25,749 bases of DNA from positions 1 to 25,749 of the forward strand of contig JBICIE010000006.1 of NCBI GenBank assembly GCA_043101635.1, in the 5' to 3' direction. The position numbers were made by a program, and so were the translations under genes. Below the pieces are notes generated by a model. The model worked only from the letters and a program-made list of their open reading frames with translations, was not told the DNA's origin and ran no database searches. This document shows, piece after piece, positions 1 to 7,287 of the stretch. Numbering within the stretch: the stretch's first letter is position 1; each line of letters opens with the position of its first letter. The stretch is from CAYMJK01 sp043101635. Its GTDB lineage: Bacteria; Planctomycetota; Phycisphaerae; Phycisphaerales; UBA1924.

Positions 1-142
1 CCGAGCGCGCCGGTCGCGGCCAACGCCGCACAAACCGGCCACGCCGCACGCCGCCGCGCCCCCTCTCCAATCGATCTCGCGCGATTCCGGCCCGAATACA
101 CCGGCAAATCCAGCGCCCGCGGTCAATGATCAGGGCATTCAA
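1..142. other. Non-coding left edge, nothing recognised
   Basis: I see no convincing reading frame, RNA gene or repeat here. It lies downstream of the minus-strand protease gene and of its terminator. A gene may begin or end beyond the left edge, but the visible bases do not show one. Confidence 0.4.
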
Positions 143-234
143 TAGAGAATAGAGAGGGCGCCGCGCGGGATGAAGAAAAGCCCCGGGCGCCGGGCCCGGG
201 GCTGTCGTTACCATCCACTATTCTCTATTCTCTA
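143..234. repeat. 13-bp inverted repeat flanking the terminator hairpin
   Basis: TAGAGAATAGAGA at 143-155 is the exact reverse complement of TCTCTATTCTCTA at 222-234. The two arms enclose the GC-rich terminator hairpin at 179-203. The right arm lies in a longer pyrimidine-rich run (about 217-254) that reaches the stop of the protease gene. The pairing is seen directly. Whether it forms an extended stem in the transcript, or simply reflects low-complexity TCTC sequence, is not known. Confidence 0.5.
170..203 (-). terminator. Rho-independent terminator of the first S8 protease gene
   Basis: Positions 179-188 (AGCCCCGGGC) pair perfectly with 194-203 (GCCCGGGGCT) around a 5-nt loop, giving a 10-bp GC-rich stem. 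Read on the minus strand, the stem is followed at once by TTTTCTTC (172-179). It lies about 50 bases past the stop codon of the minus-strand protease gene, which is the expected place and orientation for an intrinsic terminator. Confidence 0.8.
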
Positions 235-254
235 CTCTTCTCTGCTCTCCGCTC

Positions 255-2594
255 TCACGGGCAGCCGGCGGCGAACAGGTTCTGATAGCAGAGGAAGTCG
301 AAGAAGTCGTAGAGCTGATCGCTGTTGCAATCGGCGTATGGATCCTTAATCGCGAAGGCGTTCTGGAAGCAGAGGAAGTCGAAGAAGTCGAGGACGCCGT
401 CGCCATCGCAGTCGGCGTCGCAACTGCTGCTGTCGACGCCCTGAACCACCAGCGCGAAGTCGACATCGAGCGCCGGGGTCTCGACGTGCTGGTCCTCGTT
501 GACCTCGCTTGCGATGACCTCGACGGTCCATACGCCGGCTGCCGGCTTCTCGATGAAGACGTTCTCGACGTTGTCGAGGGTGTTGGCGCTGCCGCCCGGC
601 GCTGACCAGATGCTGTCCATCAGGCCGTTGTTGCCCCAGTAGACCGTGCCGGTGGGGCTGGTGACCTTGAGGTCCAGGTCATTGATGCGATGGACGCTGG
701 AGGGGACGGCGCCCTTGGGCTCGAGGTAGGCCATGGTGACGCGGAGGTCAGGCCGGCCGTCGGCGACGGTCAGCTCGTAGGTCGCCGTCTGGAGCGGGGC
801 GAGCACATCGCTCTCGTCGATGACGAAGAAGGCGTCGCGATTGTTGTAGAGGTTGAGCACGCTGGGGATGCCCCAGCCCTGGCGGACGCGGCGTTTGTCG
901 GGATCGGTCCGCATGTCGTAGGAGACGGCGGTGTTGATCATCATCGCCTTGGCGGTGGCGGCGTGCGGGCGGTTGTCGAAGATGTCCTTGGTCGGATCGA
1001 CATCGTTGCCGAACAGGCCCTCGCCCCACATCTGGAACATGATGCCGCTGTTGCCGGCAACGCAGGGCGTGGCGCCGCTGGTGCCGCTGAACTCGGAGTA
1101 GGAGGTGTCGCTGCCGGAGCTGGGGCCCCGCGTCAGGTCGTAGAAGAACATCAGGTCGGGCTTGATGCGTCCGTCCGAGGCCGGGCCGGTACTGCCACCG
1201 GTCGAGGCGGAGCCGCCGTGGAAGTCGTCGGACTTGTCGAAGGTGTTGCGGTGCGTCAGGGCGCCGACGCTGGTGGTGTTCTTGCCCCAGGCCTGCGGGC
1301 GCGAGGGGGTCGAGCCGGAGTTGCTCTGCGACTGGAAGATGTTGAAGTCGTTGAGGAACTGGATGTCATCGATCTGGGCCGAGATCGTGGTGTAGTCGCT
1401 CGTGCGGGGATCGCCCCAACTGTTGGTCTGGAAGACGGCGCGGTAGGGCCCGGTCTCGTCGACCAGTTCTGCGGTGTGGCCGTAGCGGGTGGCTGTGCCG
1501 CCGAGCAGGCCGACGCTGGAGTAGGCGGCGAAGATGCCCTGGGCATCCGGGATCATGCCGCGGTAGAGCGGGTTGCCGGTTCCATCACCGAAGACGTGGC
1601 CGTAGACGCTGGTGCCGTGGCTGGTCGAGGTGCTGTTGGCGGTGTGGATGATGGGCGGGAACTGCCAGTCCACGTGCGTGGTGCGCAGGCCGCCATCGCA
1701 GACCTCGGCCCGCACGCCCTTGCCGGTATAGCCCTGGATGTGGACAAAGTCGGCGCCGGAGGTGGCGCGGACGATGTCGAGGTCTTCTTCCGGCTCGCCC
1801 TTGATGTCGATGAACTGCACCTCGCTCATGGCGGCGACGCGCCCCAGCGACTCGGTGTCGAGGAAGGCCTCGATGCGGTAGCCTTCTGGTTCGAAGCCGG
1901 TGACCACGCCGCCGAGGGCGCCGATGCGCCGGGCAACGGCATCCTGGTAGTTGGCGCCGCGGTCGAGCATCATGATCGAGTAGCGGCGGACGGGCGCCGG
2001 GCTGTCGCCGGCAGCGCCGATGACTTCCAGCAGCAGGGGCTCATCGAGCTTGTAGGCCGGGTGGAAGGGGCCGACCCAGCGGACGAAGGGGAGATCCTGC
2101 ACCGCGGCCCGGGCGGCGTCGTCCATGCGGACGATGTAGGAGTGGTTGTTGAGGAACTGCTCGAGCTTGACGCCGCGGGCTTCCAGGGCAGCGCGGTAGG
2201 GCTCGAGGAACTGAGTCTGGAACTGCACGATCCAGGCGTCGTGCCCGGCCGGGGCGCTCGCCGCGGCGGGGATCGCCGGCGCGACCCGCGCGGGGTCGAA
2301 GTCGGCGTAGCGCAGGCGGATCCGATAATCGGCCTGCCGGACGGTGTCCACTGCGCGCCCGTCAAGGCTGATGGCGTAGAAGGGCGCCAGCGAGCCGTCG
2401 GGCTGGACCTCCTGCCAGGTCATGATGACCGCCGACGACCCTTCGATCGGGACGGCGCGATAGTCCTGCACATCGGCGCCCGTGGAGCGCACGACCGTCC
2501 CTGCCCACGTGACCTCCCCGGCCGACGCCGCCGTACCGGCGGCCAGCGCCAGGGCGGCAGCCCCGACGATCGCGACGCTTCGAGTACTCATCAT
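255..2594 (-). CDS. Secreted S8 subtilisin-like (KP-43-like) protease with dockerin-like C-terminus
   Basis: A 779-residue secreted serine endopeptidase. The N-terminus (MMSTRSVAIVGAAALALAAG, then TAASA) is a signal peptide with a likely AxA cleavage site. A propeptide-like region runs to about residue 280. The subtilase triad is visible as D300 (EVCDGG), H326 (SHGTS) and S506 (GTSGATP), with N425 (QSQSNSG) as the oxyanion-hole Asn. Residues 600-720 match the Ca-binding beta-sandwich that follows the catalytic domain in KP-43-type proteases (INDLDLKVTSPTG, NVENVFI, GVWTVEV). Residues 724-779 hold two 27-residue EF-hand/dockerin-like repeats with FFDFLC(F/Y)QN, ending AAGCP. A good AAGGAA ribosome site precedes the ATG ATG start. 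It is a paralogue of the next minus-strand protease and is followed by a strong terminator. The substrate is unknown. Confidence 0.92.
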   Translation of the reverse strand: MMSTRSVAIVGAAALALAAGTAASAGEVTWAGTVVRSTGADVQDYRAVPIEGSSAVIMTWQEVQPDGSLAPFYAISLDGRAVDTVRQADYRIRLRYADFDPARVAPAIPAAASAPAGHDAWIVQFQTQFLEPYRAALEARGVKLEQFLNNHSYIVRMDDAARAAVQDLPFVRWVGPFHPAYKLDEPLLLEVIGAAGDSPAPVRRYSIMMLDRGANYQDAVARRIGALGGVVTGFEPEGYRIEAFLDTESLGRVAAMSEVQFIDIKGEPEEDLDIVRATSGADFVHIQGYTGKGVRAEVCDGGLRTTHVDWQFPPIIHTANSTSTSHGTSVYGHVFGDGTGNPLYRGMIPDAQGIFAAYSSVGLLGGTATRYGHTAELVDETGPYRAVFQTNSWGDPRTSDYTTISAQIDDIQFLNDFNIFQSQSNSGSTPSRPQAWGKNTTSVGALTHRNTFDKSDDFHGGSASTGGSTGPASDGRIKPDLMFFYDLTRGPSSGSDTSYSEFSGTSGATPCVAGNSGIMFQMWGEGLFGNDVDPTKDIFDNRPHAATAKAMMINTAVSYDMRTDPDKRRVRQGWGIPSVLNLYNNRDAFFVIDESDVLAPLQTATYELTVADGRPDLRVTMAYLEPKGAVPSSVHRINDLDLKVTSPTGTVYWGNNGLMDSIWSAPGGSANTLDNVENVFIEKPAAGVWTVEVIASEVNEDQHVETPALDVDFALVVQGVDSSSCDADCDGDGVLDFFDFLCFQNAFAIKDPYADCNSDQLYDFFDFLCYQNLFAAGCP

Positions 2595-2739
2595 CCGTGT
2601 TCCTTTTTCAGATCCTCACCGTCCCAGGAAACGCCGCGCAGCGCGGCGATGTAACGCAGACTAGCGGCCGGGCCCGCTCCGGCACAAGGGGGTTTTGTCC
2701 CCCCGGGGGCAAAAAATCCTCGCCGCGCCCGATCGCCGG
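2595..2739. other. Spacer between the two protease genes, with competing hairpins
   Basis: This 145-bp spacer lies downstream of the second protease and upstream of the first, both on the minus strand. Positions 2688-2692 (GGGGG) can pair with 2699-2703 (CCCCC). Alternatively TTTTG-T-CCCC can pair with GGGGCAAAA around 2693-2714. A run of six A (2711-2716) would be six U on the minus-strand transcript, but it lies before the hairpin, so this is not a canonical terminator. A second small palindrome (GCCGCGCTGCGCGGC on the minus strand) lies near 2634-2648. No clear -35/-10 pair was found for the downstream protease. Confidence 0.35.
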
Positions 2740-5538
2740 TTACGGGCAGCCGAGTGCGAACTCGTTCTGGAAGCACAGGAAGTCGAAGAAGTCGAGGGCG
2801 CCGGTGCCATCGCAGTCGGCCTGGGGGTCGCCCATGCCGAATGCGTTCTGGAAGCACAGGAAGTCGAAGAAGTCGAGCGCGCCGGAGGCGTCGCAGTCGG
2901 CGTAGCAGCCGGCGTCGGTGGTCAGGAGGATGTCGTCGATGTGCCACTGATCGGCGACATCGGAGCCGGGCACGCTGATGCGCAGGCGCAGGTCATCGCC
3001 GTAGCCGTCGGCCGGCAGCGCCTTGCTCGTCTTGACGAACTGATCCTGGTCGACACCGTCGGAGACGATCTCCTCCAGCAGGGCCCAGTCCTGGAAGAAC
3101 GTGCGGAAGTACTCGATGCGCATGGCCTTGCCGGCCTCGACGCCGCGGTGCTGGGTCCAGTAGCTGACCTGCACGGGCGTGGTGCTGAGCAGTTCGATGG
3201 GCGCATCAATGCGGGCCGAGGCGATGGTGGCGCTGTTGGCCATCAGCAGCACGTTGGGCGGGCTGGGCGGGTTGGGGGCAAACGAGGAGACGAGGGCGCC
3301 GGGGCCGACCTGGGCCCACTTCGCGAGAGCGATGGTGGTGCTCGGCCAGGGCTCCTCGAACGGCAGGGCGAGGGCGACGCCGGCGGCGTCGACGCCGGTG
3401 ACGACGAGGGCGAAGTCGGCGTCGCGGGTCGCCGTCTCGCGGTGGCTGTCCTGGTTGACCTCGGTCGCGATGACCTCGACGGTCCAGATGCCGGCGGCCG
3501 GATTCTGGACGAAGACGTTCTCGACGGTGTCGCGGTTGTTCTCGACGCCGCCGGCGGTGGTCCAGTGGCCGCGGTCGAGCCCCGAGTTACCCCAGTAGAT
3601 GGCGCCGGTGGGGGAGGTGACGCGCAGCGAGAGATCGTTGATGCGGTGGATGGTGGAACTGGTGGTGCCGGACGGATCGTTGTAGACCATCGTGGCGCGG
3701 AACTGCGGCTCGCCGGCCGGGACGATGAGCTGATAGGTCGCCGTCTCCAATTCGGTCAGCGGTTCATCCTCGTTGATGATGAAGGTCTTGTCGCGCTGGT
3801 TCCACGCTTCGGCCAGATCTGGCATGCCCCAGCCCTGCTTGGCGCGGCTGAGGTCGGAGGAGGGACTGGTGAAGGGATAGGGATCGGCGGTGTTGATGAC
3901 GATCGCCTTGGCGACGGTGTAGTGGGGGCGCTCGTCGAAGACGTCGCCGCCGGAGACCTCGTTGCCGAAGACGCCCTTGGCCCACATCTCGAAGACAAGG
4001 CCGAAGTGGCCGGCGACGATCGGCGTTGCGCCGCTGGTGCCGCCGAACTCGGTATAGGCGGATGCGCTGGAACTGGTGGCGGCCCGGATGCTGTCGTAGA
4101 AGTGGGTCAGGTCGGGCTTGATGCGCCCGTCGGCGGCCGGGCCGATGCTGGCGCCGCCGCCCCAGAAGTCATCGCCCTTGGTGAGCGTGTTGCGGTGCAC
4201 GACGCCGCCGACGGAGACGACGTTCTTGGCCCAGGCCTCGGGGCGGCTGAGGCGGGTGCCGTCGTTGCTCTGCGACTGAGTGATGAGGATGTCCTGATCG
4301 AAGACGATCCGGTCGAGTTCGGCCGAGGCGGTGGTGTAGGCGGTGGTGAGGCCGCTGCCCCAACTGTTGGTCTGGAAGACGGCGCGGTAAGCGCCGCTCG
4401 GCAGCACCAGCTCGCGCGTGTGGATATAGCGGTTGCCGACGAAGGAGTAGGAGGCGAAGATGCCGGTCCCTTCGGGAAGCATGCCTTTGGCAAAGGCGCT
4501 GACGCCCTGGGCGAAGACGATGCTGTAAGTGGAGGTGCCGTGGCTGTCGACCGGGCTCGACGTGTGCATGATCGGTCGGGGCACGAACTCCTGGTGCGTC
4601 TGCAGGATGCCGGAATCGAAGACCTCGCCGCGGACGCCGGCGCCAGTGAAGCCCTGCGACTCGAGCAGATTGGCGCCGCCGATCTGGCGGGCGATGTTCA
4701 TGTCGTTCTCGGGCGGATGCCACGGGTCGATGAACAGCACGTCGCCCATGAGCGCGACCTGGCGGACCTGCTCGATGGTCAGTTCGGCCTCGAGCCGTCC
4801 GACCTCGGGGACGGTGCGCGGGACGTTTGCGCCCCAGACGCCGAGCTGCGCCAGCACGGGCGCCATGGCGCCGGCGCCATCTTCGAGCAGTTCGATCGAG
4901 TAGCGGCGCACCGGCGCGTCGTCGGCGCCGAACGCCAGTTCAGTAAGGATCGACTCGTCGAGCTTGTACGCGGGCTGGTACGGCCCGACCCAGCGGACGA
5001 AGGGCAGGGCCCGGATTGCATCCACAGCGCCGGCGGGGGCCCGGACGATGCGCGCGTTGTCGGCGAGGAAGCGGGTGATGCGGGCTCCGGCCGCGGCCAC
5101 GGCGTCATCGAGGGCCACGAGCGGCTGCGCCTCGTACTGCACGATCCAGGCGTCGTGGCCGGCGCCGGCGGTCAGCCCGCCGGCGACGCCGGGGACGAAG
5201 CGGCCCGGGTCGAACTCGGCGTAGCGGAGCCGGATCAGATCGCTGGCGGGGGTCAGGCGCGCGACTGCGGCGCCATCGAGGCTGAGCGCGACGAACGGCT
5301 GGGCGCCGCCGGCCGGATCCTGCTCGGTCCAGCGGGCGATCAGGCCGTCGGAGCCGGGGATCGCGATGGAGCGCAGGTCGAGCACCTGGCCCTGCGTCGC
5401 CCGGAACGGATGGCCCTGCAGGCTCAACTCAGAGCCGCTGGGCGTCTCGGTGACGGCGAGCTGCGCGGGCGCGAGGCCGGCGATTGCGAACGTGCTGGCG
5501 GCGACACCCGCGGCAGCGAAAAGGCGCTGTGCACCCAT
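2740..5538 (-). CDS. Secreted S8 subtilisin-like protease with extra beta-sandwich domain and dockerin-like C-terminus
   Basis: A 932-residue paralogue of the protease just downstream, aligning over its whole length. It starts with a signal peptide (MGAQRLFAAAGVAASTFAIA, cleavage near APAQ). The catalytic residues are D308 (EVFDSG), H333 (DSHGTS), oxyanion N425 (QSQSNDG) and S502 (GGTSGATP). The KP-43-like beta-sandwich follows at about 597-717. Residues 718-875 form an additional domain absent from the paralogue; it looks like a jelly-roll (WHIDDILL near its end). Two dockerin-like repeats (FFDFLCFQN twice) close the protein at ALGCP. The frame is open upstream to 6318, but the ATG at 5538 has a perfect AGGAGG nine bases before it and begins a clear signal peptide, so I use it. 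That AGGAGG lies inside the last codons of the upstream membrane-protein gene, which suggests translational coupling. Confidence 0.92.
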   Translation of the reverse strand: MGAQRLFAAAGVAASTFAIAGLAPAQLAVTETPSGSELSLQGHPFRATQGQVLDLRSIAIPGSDGLIARWTEQDPAGGAQPFVALSLDGAAVARLTPASDLIRLRYAEFDPGRFVPGVAGGLTAGAGHDAWIVQYEAQPLVALDDAVAAAGARITRFLADNARIVRAPAGAVDAIRALPFVRWVGPYQPAYKLDESILTELAFGADDAPVRRYSIELLEDGAGAMAPVLAQLGVWGANVPRTVPEVGRLEAELTIEQVRQVALMGDVLFIDPWHPPENDMNIARQIGGANLLESQGFTGAGVRGEVFDSGILQTHQEFVPRPIMHTSSPVDSHGTSTYSIVFAQGVSAFAKGMLPEGTGIFASYSFVGNRYIHTRELVLPSGAYRAVFQTNSWGSGLTTAYTTASAELDRIVFDQDILITQSQSNDGTRLSRPEAWAKNVVSVGGVVHRNTLTKGDDFWGGGASIGPAADGRIKPDLTHFYDSIRAATSSSASAYTEFGGTSGATPIVAGHFGLVFEMWAKGVFGNEVSGGDVFDERPHYTVAKAIVINTADPYPFTSPSSDLSRAKQGWGMPDLAEAWNQRDKTFIINEDEPLTELETATYQLIVPAGEPQFRATMVYNDPSGTTSSTIHRINDLSLRVTSPTGAIYWGNSGLDRGHWTTAGGVENNRDTVENVFVQNPAAGIWTVEVIATEVNQDSHRETATRDADFALVVTGVDAAGVALALPFEEPWPSTTIALAKWAQVGPGALVSSFAPNPPSPPNVLLMANSATIASARIDAPIELLSTTPVQVSYWTQHRGVEAGKAMRIEYFRTFFQDWALLEEIVSDGVDQDQFVKTSKALPADGYGDDLRLRISVPGSDVADQWHIDDILLTTDAGCYADCDASGALDFFDFLCFQNAFGMGDPQADCDGTGALDFFDFLCFQNEFALGCP
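2763..2879 (-). repeat. 81-bp tandem dockerin-encoding repeats
   Basis: Two units starting at 2763 and 2844 are identical over more than 30 consecutive bases, with a period of 81 bp (27 codons). They encode the two FFDFLCFQN EF-hand-like repeats of the protease. The neighbouring protease has the same arrangement at 279 and 360, again 81 bp apart. The period fits duplicated protein modules, not a non-coding array. Confidence 0.8.
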
Positions 5539-5543
5539 CTGCG

Positions 5544-6887
5544 TCAACCTCCTGAAAGCTCGCCGCGACACCGGCGAGGCCACAAACCTACCCGAAAAGC
5601 GGGCTCCGGTCCACGGTTTTGCGATTCCGCGCCCCGAGCAATGGCTGATTCGGGCCGCGGGCCAGATGCGGTTCCCCCGGCCAGCTTCCGTACAGCCAGA
5701 CGGGCGAAAAGGGGAAACGCCAGCCCGGGCGCGAGCAGCAGGGTTTCGCGGGCTAGGAAGCCGGCGACGAAGAACGGCAGCGCCAGGGCGAGGGAGATGA
5801 CCCAGACGATGAGCTTGCGGCGTCCGGGCGTCCCGCGGGGCCCGCAATGGCCATCGGGGGTGGGGATGACCAGGAGCCAGACGTAGGTCGGGAAGACAAG
5901 TCCGTAGAGGCCCATGAACGACCGGTAGGCTGCTTCGCCGAGGGAAAGCCCCCAGAGCTGTGCCTCGGGCGCCTGGAGGGCGATGACCGCCGCTGCAGGA
6001 CCGATAACTATGGTCCAGGCCGCAAGCGGCCAGCGCCCGGCTCGACCTGGGCTGAGGGCCCGGCGCGCAGAGGCGTGAGCGAGGACCGTGAAGGTCGCCT
6101 GTCCGGTCAGATGGGCGGTCAGCAGGGTCAGCGCGATTGGCAGCGGGGCGACGGCGCCGCCGCCGGAGACCGGGCCGGCGAGCCACCCCGAGTACATCAC
6201 CGTCAGCGCGATCATGGCGGCGAAGAGGATCCCGAAGCCGGCGGAGAAGGCCACCCGGGCGGCCGGCGGGGTCAGGGCCTGGCGGGCCCGGTGGAAGGTC
6301 AGGTCGAGGTAGGGGCACAGCGCAAAGCCGAAGATCGTGACCGGCGCGAGCCAGAGGAGTTCATCGGGCGCTTGCGTGCCGGGGCCGGAGGCGACGCGCA
6401 CGCTGTCGGTTGCCAGCAGCCCTGCGAGTACGACAAGCGACAGGCAAAGCGCCATCGGCCCGGCGAGCGTGGCCCACCGGACCGGACGACCCCCGGCCCG
6501 GGCGCTGGCGGCAGCCCCCGCCGCGATCCCGAGGCCGGCGCCGGCGGGCACGGCCCACGGCGGCGCGATGATCCACTGGCCGGCCGACCCGGCGAGCCAG
6601 GCGCCCCAGAAGACGTGGAACCCGAGGGTGGCGCTGGTGAACCAGACCATCGCGGCGCCGTGAGTGGCGACCATGGCTTCGCTGGCGCCGCGCTGGCGCA
6701 GGACCCAGCCCATGGCCGCGGCGCCCAGGACGTTGGGGACGGCGAAGACGACGAAGCCCCAGGGGCCGAAGTCGCGCAGCAGGAGGATCGGGAGGAACAT
6801 CCCGATGCACCAGGTCCAACTGCACGCGAGGTAGGCGCCCCAGCCCAGGGCGCGGAGCAGTCCGGAATCGGGCTCGGGCGGCGTCAC
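5544..6887 (-). CDS. Polytopic membrane protein, family not recognised
   Basis: A 447-residue, very hydrophobic protein with roughly 10-12 predicted membrane segments (for example around residues 11-35, 45-65, 75-100, 135-160, 205-225, 235-260, 340-360 and 370-405). An Ala/Pro/Arg-rich, probably disordered tail of about 40 residues follows. I recognise no motif that fixes a transport or enzyme function. The start is a GTG at 6887 with no clear ribosome site, so the true start could be slightly further in. The stop is only five bases from the ATG of the protease on the same strand, and its last codons contain that gene's AGGAGG. The two are therefore probably co-transcribed and coupled. The strong hydrophobic pattern makes a real gene likely; a role beside the protease is inference. 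Confidence 0.75.
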   Translation of the reverse strand: MTPPEPDSGLLRALGWGAYLACSWTWCIGMFLPILLLRDFGPWGFVVFAVPNVLGAAAMGWVLRQRGASEAMVATHGAAMVWFTSATLGFHVFWGAWLAGSAGQWIIAPPWAVPAGAGLGIAAGAAASARAGGRPVRWATLAGPMALCLSLVVLAGLLATDSVRVASGPGTQAPDELLWLAPVTIFGFALCPYLDLTFHRARQALTPPAARVAFSAGFGILFAAMIALTVMYSGWLAGPVSGGGAVAPLPIALTLLTAHLTGQATFTVLAHASARRALSPGRAGRWPLAAWTIVIGPAAAVIALQAPEAQLWGLSLGEAAYRSFMGLYGLVFPTYVWLLVIPTPDGHCGPRGTPGRRKLIVWVISLALALPFFVAGFLARETLLLAPGLAFPLFARLAVRKLAGGTASGPRPESAIARGAESQNRGPEPAFRVGLWPRRCRGELSGG

Positions 6888-7015
6888 CGGTCGAGTGTAC
6901 GGGAGGGGGCTGGCGGCGGCTCAGGCGCAGGCCTGCCCTTGCCACCTGCTGGACCTGCGTTACCCGCAAGGATGGGCGTCCGGGCGGGGCCGGCCGGTTC
7001 GCCCGACCCTGCCAG

Positions 7016-7186
7016 CTACTTCGCCGACTTCGCATAGGCGTCGATGTAGACCGCGGCGTCCAGGGCGTCGATGACGAAATCGCCGTTGAAGTCCACGCGC
7101 CGGAGCCCCTTGGCGTAGTACTCGTTGAACAGCGCCATGTCGTAGATGTCCACCGAGCCGTCCCCGTTCAGGTTGGCGTTCTGGCA
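7016..7186 (-). pseudogene. Orphan dockerin domain, remnant of a lost secreted-protein gene
   Basis: The minus strand encodes about 56 residues that form a clean two-repeat dockerin (NLNGDGSVDIYDMALFNEYY, then VDFNGDFVIDALDAAVYIDA) before a TAG stop. Both Ca-binding loops keep their Asp/Asn pattern. Upstream in the same frame the sequence turns into Arg/Pro/Ser-rich noise with no signal peptide, no start codon near the domain and no ribosome site. It also runs antisense into the propeller gene. The domain is therefore best read as the surviving 3' end of a deleted gene. It differs from the other dockerin-like tails here: it lacks FFDFL and the terminal Gly-Cys. An unrecognised small protein is possible but less likely. 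Confidence 0.6.
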
Positions 7187-7208
7187 CGCGCTTCTATGGA
7201 TGAAACGC

Positions 7209-7238
7209 TTGCTTTTGCACGTGCGGCTCGCGAATAAT
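7209..7238 (+). promoter_or_regulatory. Candidate sigma-70-type promoter of the first propeller gene
   Basis: TTGCTT (7209-7214) and AATAAT (7233-7238) are separated by 18 bases and lie about 50 bases upstream of the ATG at 7288. The -10 matches five of six consensus bases; the -35 is weak. This is a by-eye match in an otherwise GC-rich spacer. Confidence 0.4.
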
Positions 7239-7263
7239 TGGGTGGGCGCCGGCGCCCCGGCGG

Positions 7264-7279
7264 TCCCTGCGAACAGGGA
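7264..7279 (+). promoter_or_regulatory. Hairpin covering the ribosome binding site
   Basis: TCCCTG (7264-7269) pairs perfectly with CAGGGA (7274-7279) around the loop CGAA. The right arm contains the GGGAG that serves as ribosome binding site for the ATG at 7288. If it folds in the mRNA, the site would be masked, which could lower or regulate translation. The pairing is seen; regulation is inference. Confidence 0.4.
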
Positions 7280-7287
7280 GCGAACCG

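Larger units (their letters stand above)
6888..7287. other. 400-bp gene-poor interval
   Basis: Between the membrane-protein start and the first propeller gene there is no complete gene. The interval holds an orphan dockerin fragment on the minus strand (7016-7186), a candidate plus-strand promoter (7209-7238) and a hairpin over the ribosome site of the propeller gene (7264-7279). I see nothing in 6888-7015. Confidence 0.5.

Noticed and set aside
279..2879. Regular 81-bp repeats considered as a CRISPR-like or satellite array
   Set aside because: Only two units per locus occur, the intervening sequence is coding, and the period is exactly 27 codons of a protein repeat.
690..5886. Very long plus-strand open frames (690-2654 and 2695-5886) opposite the two proteases
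   Set aside because: They encode Gly/Ala/Val/Asp-rich sequence with no domain, signal peptide or ribosome site. They arise from the strong G/C third-position bias of the real minus-strand genes, whose catalytic motifs are clear.
5539..6318. Upstream extension of the second protease to 6318
   Set aside because: The extra 260 residues are Arg/Pro-rich noise overlapping the membrane-protein gene in another frame. The ATG at 5538 has AGGAGG and a signal peptide.
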